Positions 37,438 through 45,800 of a DNA stretch of 64,000 nt are shown here, one piece after another. How positions within the stretch are numbered: position 1 is the first letter of the stretch; each line of letters opens with the position of its first letter. The stretch is from Paenibacillus qinlingensis (GTDB lineage: Bacteria; Bacillota; Bacilli; Paenibacillales; NBRC-103111). The notes under the pieces are model-generated. The model was not told the origin of the DNA and searched no databases. It saw only the letters and a list, made by a program, of their open reading frames with translations. The stretch spans positions 186,001 to 250,000 of the forward strand of contig NZ_JABMKY010000006.1 of assembly GCF_013204845.1 (NCBI RefSeq), written 5' to 3'. The position numbers and the translations under genes are program-made.

Positions 37438-37478
37438 TCACCCTGGTCGATTTCGGAGATCGGCTGGGGTGATCTTTT
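37438..37478 (+). terminator. Terminator after importer 3 binding protein
   Basis: TCACCCTGGTCGAT pairs imperfectly with ATCGGCTGGGGTGA and is followed by TCTTTTAT. Confidence 0.65.
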
Positions 37479-37496
37479 ATCGAGGAGTGATGCTTC

Positions 37497-38168
37497 ATGA
37501 CCAACGAAAACTGGACGTTTTTTCCTGAAGTTAAACAGGTTGAATGCTGCAATGGTTCCTTTGGTGATTGGCGGATTGGCCGGATTTAGCTGTTCGTGGG
37601 CATCATTTGGACTTCAAAGGAAGTGTTCCCTTGATGTCTTATGTGAAAGAAACCATTGAGCGGCTGGCACATTTACGAATAAATACACTTTTAATTGAAT
37701 ATGAAGATCAGTTTCCTTATCAGAATCTGCCATATATCCATCATCCAAATGGGTTTACCCAACAAGATATCCGTGAAATGCTTGCAACGGCAGAACAATT
37801 TGGGATGGAAGTTATCCCCTTTATTCAAAGTTTAGGACATGTCGACTTCGTACTAAAACACGATGCCTATGGGATTTATGTGAAGATGGATTGACCTTTC
37901 AATATTGCCCATGCCATCCGGGAGCTCTGCAATTATTCAAGGACATGGTGGATTTACATGCAGCATATGGCGTACAGGCGATCCAACGTATGGCTACGTG
38001 TATGTGTATGACGGCGCTCAGATCATTGCGCAAGATTTCACGAATACAACGAAATCAATTAATCTTGCTTTTACGCCGACAAGTAATCAGCTTCGTATTG
38101 TGTTGCAAGCGTACAAACAGCAAACGGGCGTATTTCATTTTGATAATCTGAACCTTACGACACCTTAA
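37497..38168 (+). pseudogene. GH20-like hexosaminidase remnant fused to a carbohydrate-binding tail
   Basis: A good GAGGAG site precedes ATG 37497, but the frame stops at 37587. A second frame (about 37568-37894) carries GH20-like catalytic-domain sequence such as LAVRGHHLDFKG and MEVIPFIQSLGHVDF. A third (from 37891) continues with FQYCPCHPGALQLFKDM. Near 37980 the homology ends and another frame runs to 38168 with an unrelated beta-rich tail (YGYVYVYDGAQIIAQDF). At least three frame changes and a large internal deletion are needed to explain this. It is a dead gene placed directly behind importer 3, probably once its cytoplasmic hydrolase. Confidence 0.75.
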
Positions 38169-38178
38169 TCATGAAACG

Positions 38179-38212
38179 AAGGAGTTAAGCATTTATCATG
38201 CTTAGCTCCTTA
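38179..38212. terminator. Hairpin after the AraC regulator gene
   Basis: AAGGAGTTAAGCAT pairs with ATGCTTAGCTCCTT (one G-T pair) at the 3' end of the minus-strand AraC gene. The T-tract is short on either strand, so termination may be partial. Confidence 0.6.
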
Positions 38213-39064
38213 TTCATATTTAAAATATTGTTTGGGCGTCTGGCCATACGTTCGTTTGAAAATTCGGATGAAATAGCTAGTCTCCATACCCAGTTGCTGA
38301 GCCACTTTCTCAACAGTCATCGAAGGGTTCTCTTCAAATAGTTGGACAGAACGACGCATTCGGATCTGTTGGATATACAACATGGGGGAAATGCCATAAA
38401 TGCCAACGAACAAACGGTGGAAATGTTGAACAGAGTATCCGACAGCTCTAGCTAAGTTGGATAAATGCAAACGTTCATTATAGTGATCATGTATGAGTTT
38501 GATCGCTTCTTGAAGAGCAGGATTGGATTGCCCGACTGGTTTCATTCGCTGCTTTATTTCTTGATTAGACTGTCCTTCAAGGACAGATAACAGGAAATCA
38601 TACATTTTCCTAGATGCTTCCCAATAACCGCTTTCGCCATTCAAATTGATTAGTTGCCATAAGGATTCAAGCTTATTCCAATACGCATGGAATTGCGTTT
38701 TCTTTAATAGCGTCGGTTTTTGGTTACCTAGGTGCTCGAGAACGGCACTTGCAGTAGAGCCGCTAAAAGCCACGAAGCCTAGCTCCCATGCATCTTCACT
38801 ATCATCAGGAAAATATTCATGGGGTACACCGGCGGGAAGGATGAGCATGGTACCAGGCGTCATCACCATATCGCGATTACCTTCTATGCGAAATATTCCT
38901 TTCCCGCTTCGACTTAAGAAGAGTTGGTGGGTGGGATACCCATCGGGTCTTAGAAGATGCTTCTGCTCATGACTGCCAACACAATACACATAGAGAGGCA
39001 ACTTGTTCTCGAGCAAAGCAAATTCAGCTAGAAGAAATGGCATCATACGATCTGTCACCACCAA
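38210..39064 (-). CDS. AraC family regulator with cupin sensor domain
   Basis: The 284-residue protein has an N-terminal cupin-like sugar-sensing domain (HQLFLSRSGKGIFRI, then a TMLILPAGVPHEYFPD metal-site-like region) and a C-terminal AraC double helix-turn-helix (about 185-282) ending with MTVEKVAQQLGMETSYFIRI. It starts at the minus-strand start codon at 39064 and is divergent from the GH42 beta-galactosidase gene. It probably activates that gene in response to a released sugar. Confidence 0.92.
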   Translation of the reverse strand: MVVTDRMMPFLLAEFALLENKLPLYVYCVGSHEQKHLLRPDGYPTHQLFLSRSGKGIFRIEGNRDMVMTPGTMLILPAGVPHEYFPDDSEDAWELGFVAFSGSTASAVLEHLGNQKPTLLKKTQFHAYWNKLESLWQLINLNGESGYWEASRKMYDFLLSVLEGQSNQEIKQRMKPVGQSNPALQEAIKLIHDHYNERLHLSNLARAVGYSVQHFHRLFVGIYGISPMLYIQQIRMRRSVQLFEENPSMTVEKVAQQLGMETSYFIRIFKRTYGQTPKQYFKYE

Positions 39065-39075
39065 TGTTCATATTG

Positions 39076-39094
39076 TACGATTTTTAATATCGTA
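39076..39094. promoter_or_regulatory. Inverted repeat in AraC/GH42 divergent region
   Basis: TACGAT (39076-39081) and ATCGTA (39089-39094) are inverted arms 7 bp apart, immediately upstream of the AraC start. This is a possible autoregulatory site; AraC sites are more often direct repeats. Confidence 0.35.
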
Positions 39095-39188
39095 AGTTCT
39101 ATTAGTTTATCAACTTTTTCTCCTATAATCAAAATTAATAAGTGAATACGACGATTACTACTGACGTTTACTAATGAGGAGAGATGAT

Positions 39189-41252
39189 TTGAATATGACT
39201 CACAAATTTCAACCAATTAGCCCTAAACTGCCCGTCATGATGCACGGCGCTGATTATAATCCAGACCAATGGCTTCACGACCCACAGGTGTTGGAAGAAG
39301 ATATTCGCCTGATGAAGCTGGCTGGCTGCAATGTGATGGCTATTGGTATTTTTGCATGGACTGCACTAGAGCCTGCTGAGGGAACGTTTACTTTCGAGTG
39401 GATGGATCAGATTTTGAATAGGTTTGCTGAGAATGGCATCTATGCATGGCTCTCAACACCTAGTGGAGCGCGTCCTGCGTGGATGTCAGATCGCTATCCA
39501 GAAGTGAGAAGGGTAGGAGCCAACCGCGTACGCAATTTGCATGGCATCAGACATAATCATTGCTTCACCAGCCCCATCTATCGAGAGAAGACAGGAATTA
39601 TTAATAACAAACTTGCTGAACGGTATGGTCAGCATCCAGCGGTTATTGGCTGGCACATTTCCAATGAATTTGGCGGAGATTGCCATTGTGCGTATTGCCA
39701 GGATGCTTTCCGTGCGTGGCTGCAAAAGAAATATGGCACGCTGGAAGCATTAAATGCGGCATGGTGGACTTCCTTCTGGGCGCATACGTATACGGATTGG
39801 CAGCAAGTTGAATCTCCAGCTCCACATGGTGAAAATATGTTACACGGGCATAACTTGGATTGGCGTCGATTCGTTACGGACCAAACAATCGATTTCTGCA
39901 AGCATGAGATTGATGCGGTTCGGGGAGCTAATCCTGCACTCCCGGTTACAACGAATATGCATTTAATTGAAGGGCTAGACTATCGCAAGTTTGCTGATCT
40001 GTTGGACGTTATTTCGTGGGATGCCTATCCAACTTGGCATGAACAGAAGAGCGACAGCCAATTAGCTGCTTACATTGCCTTCTACCACGACCTGTTCCGC
40101 TCACTGAAGCAGATGCCGTTCTTGCTGATGGAAAGCACACCTAGTCTTACGAATTGGCAGTCGGTCAGCAAGCTGAAACAACCTGGTATGCACCGATTGT
40201 CCTCTCTTCAAGCTGTAGCGCATGGCTCAGATTCCGTACAATATTTCCAATGGCGTAAAAGCAGAGGATCCAGTGAGAAATTTCATGGAGCCGTCGTTGA
40301 CCATTGCGGACATGAACATACACGCGTGTTTAAGGATGTAGCAGAGCTGGGTGAGACCTTATCCAATATTATCGAAGTAGTAGGCACTACGACGCCTTCG
40401 GAAACAGCTATTCTGTTCGATTGGGATAACCGGTGGGCAGTTAAAGACGCTCAAGGACCGCGCAATATGGGTATTCATTATGAGGAAACCATTTTTGCCC
40501 ATCATCAAGCATTCTGGGAACAAGGTGTACCGGTTGATGTTATTGGCTCGGAGGATGACCTATCTGCATACAAGCTAGTCGTTGCGCCAATGTTGTATCT
40601 TTGCCGCGAAGAAACGGGACGCAAACTCCAAAGGTTCGTTGAGCAAGGCGGAACGCTGGTAACAACGTATTGGTCTGGTATTGTGAACGAGCATGATTTG
40701 TGTCATCTGGGCGGATTCCCGGGACCGCTTCGGAAAACGCTCGGCATATGGGCAGAAGAGATTGAAGGCCTATACGACCACGATCGCAATGGCTTATCGA
40801 TGTCAATAGATAATCAACTTGGACTAACGGGCACTTTCGAGTCGCATGAGATCTGTGAACTGATCCATACCGAAGGCGCAGAGGTGCTAGGAGTTTATAC
40901 AGATAGCTTTTATGCAGGGCAACCCGCACTTACGCTAAATCGGTTGGGAGAAGGGAAAGCCTATCACATGGCCACACGGCTAAAGGCAGATTTTCTCCAA
41001 GCATTTTACGCGAAACTGGTTGAGCAAACTGGCGTTACAAGAGCGATGAATACGTACCTCCCTCAGGGAGTAACCGTTCAGGTGCGAACGGACGGAGTGG
41101 CGGATTATGTATTTATCATGAATTTCAGTGGTCAAAACGAACAAATTGCGCTTGATGATAGAGCCTACACGTATTTGGAGTCAAATGAAGCGGTAGAAGG
41201 TGTAGTCGATCTGCCGATTAATGGGATTGTGCTACTTAAACGCAGCAAATGA
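39189..41252 (+). CDS. GH42 beta-galactosidase
   Basis: TTG 39189 lies 5 nt after AGGAGAG; ATG 39195 is the alternative, and ATG 39174 overlaps the ribosome binding site. The product is 687 residues, normal for GH42. The catalytic barrel opens with HGADYNPDQW. The acid/base Glu160 sits in NEFGGDCHCAYC with the zinc-site cysteines, and the nucleophile Glu315 sits in LLMESTPS. Trimerisation and C-terminal domains follow. With no signal peptide, it would split galactosides in the cytoplasm. The divergent AraC gene is its likely regulator. Confidence 0.95.
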   Translation: MNMTHKFQPISPKLPVMMHGADYNPDQWLHDPQVLEEDIRLMKLAGCNVMAIGIFAWTALEPAEGTFTFEWMDQILNRFAENGIYAWLSTPSGARPAWMSDRYPEVRRVGANRVRNLHGIRHNHCFTSPIYREKTGIINNKLAERYGQHPAVIGWHISNEFGGDCHCAYCQDAFRAWLQKKYGTLEALNAAWWTSFWAHTYTDWQQVESPAPHGENMLHGHNLDWRRFVTDQTIDFCKHEIDAVRGANPALPVTTNMHLIEGLDYRKFADLLDVISWDAYPTWHEQKSDSQLAAYIAFYHDLFRSLKQMPFLLMESTPSLTNWQSVSKLKQPGMHRLSSLQAVAHGSDSVQYFQWRKSRGSSEKFHGAVVDHCGHEHTRVFKDVAELGETLSNIIEVVGTTTPSETAILFDWDNRWAVKDAQGPRNMGIHYEETIFAHHQAFWEQGVPVDVIGSEDDLSAYKLVVAPMLYLCREETGRKLQRFVEQGGTLVTTYWSGIVNEHDLCHLGGFPGPLRKTLGIWAEEIEGLYDHDRNGLSMSIDNQLGLTGTFESHEICELIHTEGAEVLGVYTDSFYAGQPALTLNRLGEGKAYHMATRLKADFLQAFYAKLVEQTGVTRAMNTYLPQGVTVQVRTDGVADYVFIMNFSGQNEQIALDDRAYTYLESNEAVEGVVDLPINGIVLLKRSK

Positions 41253-41271
41253 AAGACTGAATAAACATATG

Positions 41272-41304
41272 AACCGACTGCTGAAATGAGAAGCAGTCGG
41301 TTTT
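41272..41304 (+). terminator. Terminator after GH42 gene
   Basis: AACCGACTGCT and AGCAGTCGGTT pair around a 9-nt loop, followed by TTGCGTTTT. Confidence 0.88.
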
Positions 41305-41347
41305 GCGTTTTATTGAGATCCTATGGCCATTCTCGGTCTCTAAATAG

Positions 41348-41361
41348 TTGAAAACGTTTAG
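41348..41361. promoter_or_regulatory. cre-like site (CcpA)
   Basis: TTGAAAACGTTTAG fits the catabolite-responsive element consensus (WTGNAANCGNWNNCW) apart from its end. It lies 71 bp before a second, better site. Confidence 0.5.
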
Positions 41362-41418
41362 TTTTCGTTGATTGAATCGCTGTTCAGGGATTCACGCAGT
41401 GGGCTAAACTGAGCGTGT

Positions 41419-41435
41419 GATGAAAGCGTTTCATC
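41419..41435. promoter_or_regulatory. cre site (CcpA), near-perfect palindrome
   Basis: GATGAAAGCGTTTCATC is a strong match to the catabolite-responsive element. Both sites lie upstream of the ricin-domain remnant and the GH43 gene, so carbon catabolite repression of GH43 is likely. Confidence 0.7.
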
Positions 41436-41479
41436 AAATCTAAGGATAGAGGAGGCTTATGATGTAAGGCACTACAAGA

Positions 41480-41668
41480 ATGAAAGTGTTGTACGCTTTG
41501 AAGTTATCTGTTCGACAAATTTCAATTGCGATCACTAACCGCAATAGCAGCAAAGTGATTGGAACGGTAGGCGAGGCGACAGTAGCAGGTACAAATATTG
41601 AACAGCGTCCCTATTCGGGTGCGGCAAGCCAGTCCTGGAAGTTTAGAGAAATACATGTAAATCTGTAG
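41480..41668 (+). pseudogene. Ricin-type lectin domain remnant
   Basis: A GGAGG site at about 41451 is followed by ATGTAA, so normal initiation fails. A short frame (41480-41668) contains the segment IAITNRNSSKVIGTVGEAT and SQSWKF. These closely match the ricin repeats near residues 560-600 of the GH43 protein downstream. The rest of the gene is missing. It looks like what is left of a second lectin-tailed hydrolase after internal deletion, sitting behind the cre sites. The sequence from 41669 to 41746 has only the ribosome binding site of the next gene. Confidence 0.7.
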
Positions 41669-41746
41669 ATAATTTGACCGAACCACCTGGGATTCAGGCA
41701 GACGAAAATTTCCTTACAATTACACCAAGGAGAGGTGCATTCCCTT

Positions 41747-43843
41747 ATGAAGATGAATCAACAGTCATTTGTTTCGAAAAAAATCGTTACGTTTCTGTTA
41801 GCTGTACTGATCGCAGTGACTAGCTTTGTATATGCACATCCTGCGCATGCAGCCTCGACGCCAATTGTAAACGCTGTAAATAAGTATGCAACGAATGGTG
41901 ATCCGATCTGGTCCCAAGGCGGCTGGATGATGAAAGAAGGAGATACTTACTATTGGTACGGCTTGGACGCGTCAGAGCCCATGAAGTTAGCAGACAATAC
42001 GCTAAATCCAAATTGGAAAAAGAAAGTGAGTGCATACTCGTCGACAGATCTCGTAAATTGGACGGCACATCGGGAAATAGTTAACTTCCCTTCCATTGAT
42101 GCCAAGCTTGGCGCTGACACTTTCAGTCTTAATCAATGGTTCGGCAGGCCCTTAGTTCAATATAACAACGAGCTCGGTAAATATGTGATGTACTTGGAAT
42201 GGGGCTGCTGTGATTACCGTGTCTCCATTTCAATCTGGTATAGCGATTCACCAGTAGGTCCGTTTGAATTCCAGAAAGTCATTGCAAATCCAGGCGGTTT
42301 ATATGGAAATGGAGATCTAGGGTCCATTTATACCGACATGGATGGCACCACTTACATTACGCAAACCGTTGATCGGAGACTAACGTCCAAATTGAAACCA
42401 GATGGCAGCCTTCAACCTGATTACAATTCCGGCATTTATATCGGCAGAGTGGATACACAGATGAATGGAAGTAATGAATATGAGATTACGATTACGCCAG
42501 TGAAACTATTTGAATCAATAGCTCCGTATAAAGAAGCAACAACGTTGTTCAAAGTAGGTTCGACGTACTATATGCTGGCATCCGAGACCAACGGTTGGAA
42601 ATCTAGTCCAACGTATTACTATACCGCATCAAGTGTAACGGGTGCATGGAGTTCAGCTACGAAGGTGGGGACAACCTCATGGAATGGCTCCACGTATACG
42701 GGAAGTAGTCCTACGGGTACCAATTCGTTCGATACTCAATTTGATCAAGTCTTTGCCATTCAAGGAACTGCAGGTACGACCTATCTGTTCATTGGCGACC
42801 GTTGGAACAATATGAAGAATAGTGACGGTACGCCTGGAAGCTATGGTCCTGGTCGAAACCAGTGGTATCCTCTGACCTTTGATAGTGCTGGCAAGCCTAT
42901 TCTTAACGGGTATCAACAATGGTATATGGACTTGGCTGCGGGTACATGGAGCCCAACAGCTCCTGCATTTGCTGTAGATACGCAGTTAACCTATGCGATC
43001 GTGAACGGCAACTCGAGCAAGGCACTTGGCATAACGAGCAATCTGACGACAGATGGCGCAACACTCGAGCAGCGTCCTTATACCGGAACAGCTAGTCAGT
43101 CATGGAAATTTGTTGAGGCAGGTTCCGGTTATTACAAAATCCAAAATACGAACAGTGGCAAATACATGGATATTCAAAGCGCATCAACGACGGATGGCGG
43201 ACAGAGCATTCAATGGACGGCTAGCAGCGCAAATAGTCAGCAATGGCAGCTTATCGACGCAGGTGGCGGCAACTATAAAATTAAAAACCGCAACAGTGGC
43301 AAGGTGTTAGGCATTAGTGGTGGTTCAACGGGAGACGGTGCTCCTGTTATCCAGTGGGCAGAAACTGGTTCAGCGAACCAAACGTGGCGCCTCGACGCCG
43401 TTGCACCGATTGATTTGACGAAGACATATGCGATTGCAAACCGTAATAGTACTAAGTCACTTGGTACAGTCGGGAACGCAATCGCAGCAGGTACGAATAT
43501 CGAGCAACGTACTTTTGCAGGCGCGATAAGCCAGTCTTGGCAATTCGAATATGCGAATGGCTCCTATAAAATTAAAAACGTAAACAGTGGCACTTACATG
43601 GATATTGCCAGTTCTTCCACAGCCAATGGCGCGAGTAGCGTCATTAACACAGCTAGCAGCTCCAATAGCCAACTATGGCAGCTTGTTGATGTAGGTGGCG
43701 GCTACTACAAGCTCAAAAATGTAAATAGTGGAAAAATGCTTGGTTTTTCCGGTGGGAGTACGGCCGATGGGGCAATTAATATGCAGTGGGCAGAATCGAG
43801 CTCTCTGAACCAGAACTGGAGCTTTACGGTTCTTAATCCTTAA
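41747..43843 (+). CDS. Secreted GH43-like glycoside hydrolase with two ricin-type lectin domains
   Basis: ATG 41747 is 11 nt from AAGGAGAGG; GTG 41735 overlaps that site. The 698-residue product has a signal peptide ending near AHPAHAA (about residue 35). A five-bladed GH43-type catalytic domain follows, to about residue 400 (QGGWMMKEGDTYYWYG, YVMYLEWGCCDYRVS, GDLGSIYTDMDGTTYI). Two beta-trefoil ricin/CBM13 modules with QxW repeats end the protein. The layout resembles GH43 exo-beta-1,3-galactanases carrying CBM13, so an arabinogalactan substrate is possible. It is exported and probably under CcpA control. Confidence 0.85.
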   Translation: MKMNQQSFVSKKIVTFLLAVLIAVTSFVYAHPAHAASTPIVNAVNKYATNGDPIWSQGGWMMKEGDTYYWYGLDASEPMKLADNTLNPNWKKKVSAYSSTDLVNWTAHREIVNFPSIDAKLGADTFSLNQWFGRPLVQYNNELGKYVMYLEWGCCDYRVSISIWYSDSPVGPFEFQKVIANPGGLYGNGDLGSIYTDMDGTTYITQTVDRRLTSKLKPDGSLQPDYNSGIYIGRVDTQMNGSNEYEITITPVKLFESIAPYKEATTLFKVGSTYYMLASETNGWKSSPTYYYTASSVTGAWSSATKVGTTSWNGSTYTGSSPTGTNSFDTQFDQVFAIQGTAGTTYLFIGDRWNNMKNSDGTPGSYGPGRNQWYPLTFDSAGKPILNGYQQWYMDLAAGTWSPTAPAFAVDTQLTYAIVNGNSSKALGITSNLTTDGATLEQRPYTGTASQSWKFVEAGSGYYKIQNTNSGKYMDIQSASTTDGGQSIQWTASSANSQQWQLIDAGGGNYKIKNRNSGKVLGISGGSTGDGAPVIQWAETGSANQTWRLDAVAPIDLTKTYAIANRNSTKSLGTVGNAIAAGTNIEQRTFAGAISQSWQFEYANGSYKIKNVNSGTYMDIASSSTANGASSVINTASSSNSQLWQLVDVGGGYYKLKNVNSGKMLGFSGGSTADGAINMQWAESSSLNQNWSFTVLNP

Positions 43844-43853
43844 TTTGAAAGTG

Positions 43854-43883
43854 ACCGGGGACATAACACGTCTCCGGTTTTTC
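43854..43883 (+). terminator. Terminator after GH43 gene
   Basis: ACCGGGGAC and GTCTCCGGT pair (one G-T pair), followed by TTTTTC. Confidence 0.75.
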
Positions 43884-44033
43884 ATTTTCTGATACAATAG
43901 TTGATAATATACGCTTTTTCGTTGTTTTCCTGTATATTCTAGGCATGCGCGTATACGCTAAACTGAAAGACAACGTTCTAAAGTTTAACCGTATCTCTGA
44001 CCGTAATTCACTCGTAGAAGGGTTGACTTTAAT

Positions 44034-45800
44034 ATGGCTCGATTGTTCTTCAAAAGCAAATACATGCCATTTACGTATAAAATGATGATTCCGTATCTCT
44101 TGCTCGTACTGATTACTGACGCAGCGATAGGCTATGCCTCGTATACCATGCTTGTAAAGTCACGTACGGAAGTAGCGCAGACGGGTATTCGGGCAGCACT
44201 TGAGCAGACCCGCAATAATGCCAATTACCGCATGGCAGAAATTCAGCGAATCTCTGATCTGTTGTTTGGCAATTTACCGTTCCAACGCGCCCTTATAAAG
44301 CATGACGACAGGCGCAGCATGTACTTAACAGTCATGGATGAAGTGATTCCGCTGCTTCAAGCTCCGCTTGAATTGTTCGGAAGCCCGATCTGGCTAACGC
44401 TCTACCCAGTCAACCCGGATATTGGTGAATCCATGGGCTCATCGGACACGAATCCGATTACTAGAAGTGATTATTTTATTCAGTCATTTTCATCGTTGGA
44501 GGGCAGTGCATGGTTTCAAAAACTGCAGGCGGAAGGCGCAGATAATCTCTGGTTTCAAACGGATATAGACCAGGAGCGAGGCAATGTATCCCTTTTCCGC
44601 AAGCTCGTCTTATTTACGGACTATAGCAACGTCATTGGATATATTAAAATAACCGTTAATCTAAACAGCTTGCTTGACAACATAGCCAAATATCCAGAGC
44701 AGGGTCTTGGCTTACGTTTCTACGACCAGCGGACTGGCCATACGTTATTCGAGCGTAATCCTGGGGAGAGTGGCGAGAAGTTTCTGAATTTGCGGGAAGA
44801 CATTGAAGGCAATTCGTTTACGATTGAAGTTCGCGTTCCACTCGATTATTTGAACAAGGATGCGAAGCGGTTGCAGGTGACGATCGGGCTGATCTGTGCA
44901 GTAAGTTTTCTTGTGATGGGGCTAATCGGATTTGTCGTAGCGACATTGTCTGGACGAAGAATGAAACGAATTGTCTTGTTCATTCGATCCTTTCAGGAGG
45001 GCAAACTCGATCGACGGCTTTCTGTGAGTGGCAACGACGAGTTTGAACTCATCGCCCATTCCTTCAATCGCATGGCAAGCAGTATTCAGCAACTCATTCA
45101 AGATGTGTACAATCAAGGGGTTCAAAAAAAGCAGGCAGAACTTGAGGCCCTGCAAGCACAAATTAATCCTCATTTTCTATACAATACCTTGTCGACAATC
45201 AGCTCCTTAAGCAATCTGGGCAAGACACGCGAAGTGACAGAGATGGTAAAGCTGCTCTCTCGCTTCTATCGATTGACGCTAAACGAAGGGCAAGTTCTTA
45301 TTCCGCTGCAAAAAGAATTAGATCAGGTTGAGGCGTATCTTGACATCCAAAAGGTTAAATATGCGTCTGCGTTTCAAGTGTTTATTGACATGGACCCGGA
45401 AGTCAAAGATGTGCAAATCATTAAATTGCTGGTGCAGCCATTCGTTGAAAATGTGTTTAAACATGCTTGGTTCGGTGAAACCATCGCGATTCGTATAACG
45501 GCGAAGCGTGTAGAGGAGCGGTTGGAGTTGAAGGTTATTGATAACGGCATCGGCATGCGGCCAGATACCGTAGACAAGTTGCTTCGCGGCGGGGCACAAT
45601 CCAACGCATATGGATTGAAGAACGTGAATGAAAGAATAAAACTCCGATATGGCGCTGATTATGGCGTGCAAATTGCCAGTATTTTCGGCGGCGGGACAAC
45701 CGTTCAGATTTTGTTGCCTTTTCATATAAACGCGTTTCCAGAGGTCGACATAACGAGTTTCTCTCTAAATCCTACAGGAAGGGGTGGCGATCAAACGTGA
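44034..45800 (+). CDS. YesM-type sensor histidine kinase (importer 4)
   Basis: The 588-residue protein starts at ATG 44034 with AGAAGGG upstream. It has a helix near residues 15-38, an extracellular sensor region, a second helix near 282-305, a HAMP linker, the QINPHFLYN motif with phospho-acceptor His380, and an HATPase_c domain with PFVENVFKHAW and DNGIGM. Its stop overlaps the GTG start of the response regulator. It is the third YesM/YesN pair of the window and probably controls importer 4 and its hydrolases. Confidence 0.93.
   Translation: MARLFFKSKYMPFTYKMMIPYLLLVLITDAAIGYASYTMLVKSRTEVAQTGIRAALEQTRNNANYRMAEIQRISDLLFGNLPFQRALIKHDDRRSMYLTVMDEVIPLLQAPLELFGSPIWLTLYPVNPDIGESMGSSDTNPITRSDYFIQSFSSLEGSAWFQKLQAEGADNLWFQTDIDQERGNVSLFRKLVLFTDYSNVIGYIKITVNLNSLLDNIAKYPEQGLGLRFYDQRTGHTLFERNPGESGEKFLNLREDIEGNSFTIEVRVPLDYLNKDAKRLQVTIGLICAVSFLVMGLIGFVVATLSGRRMKRIVLFIRSFQEGKLDRRLSVSGNDEFELIAHSFNRMASSIQQLIQDVYNQGVQKKQAELEALQAQINPHFLYNTLSTISSLSNLGKTREVTEMVKLLSRFYRLTLNEGQVLIPLQKELDQVEAYLDIQKVKYASAFQVFIDMDPEVKDVQIIKLLVQPFVENVFKHAWFGETIAIRITAKRVEERLELKVIDNGIGMRPDTVDKLLRGGAQSNAYGLKNVNERIKLRYGADYGVQIASIFGGGTTVQILLPFHINAFPEVDITSFSLNPTGRGGDQT

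Noticed and set aside
41348..41435. Phage or plasmid attachment site suggested by repeated GAAA-CG-TTT words
   Set aside because: Both match the cre consensus, which explains them fully; no integrase is nearby.
41480..41668. A real 62-residue lectin peptide
   Set aside because: It holds less than one complete trefoil, lacks a signal peptide and ribosome site, and matches the tail of the neighbouring gene.
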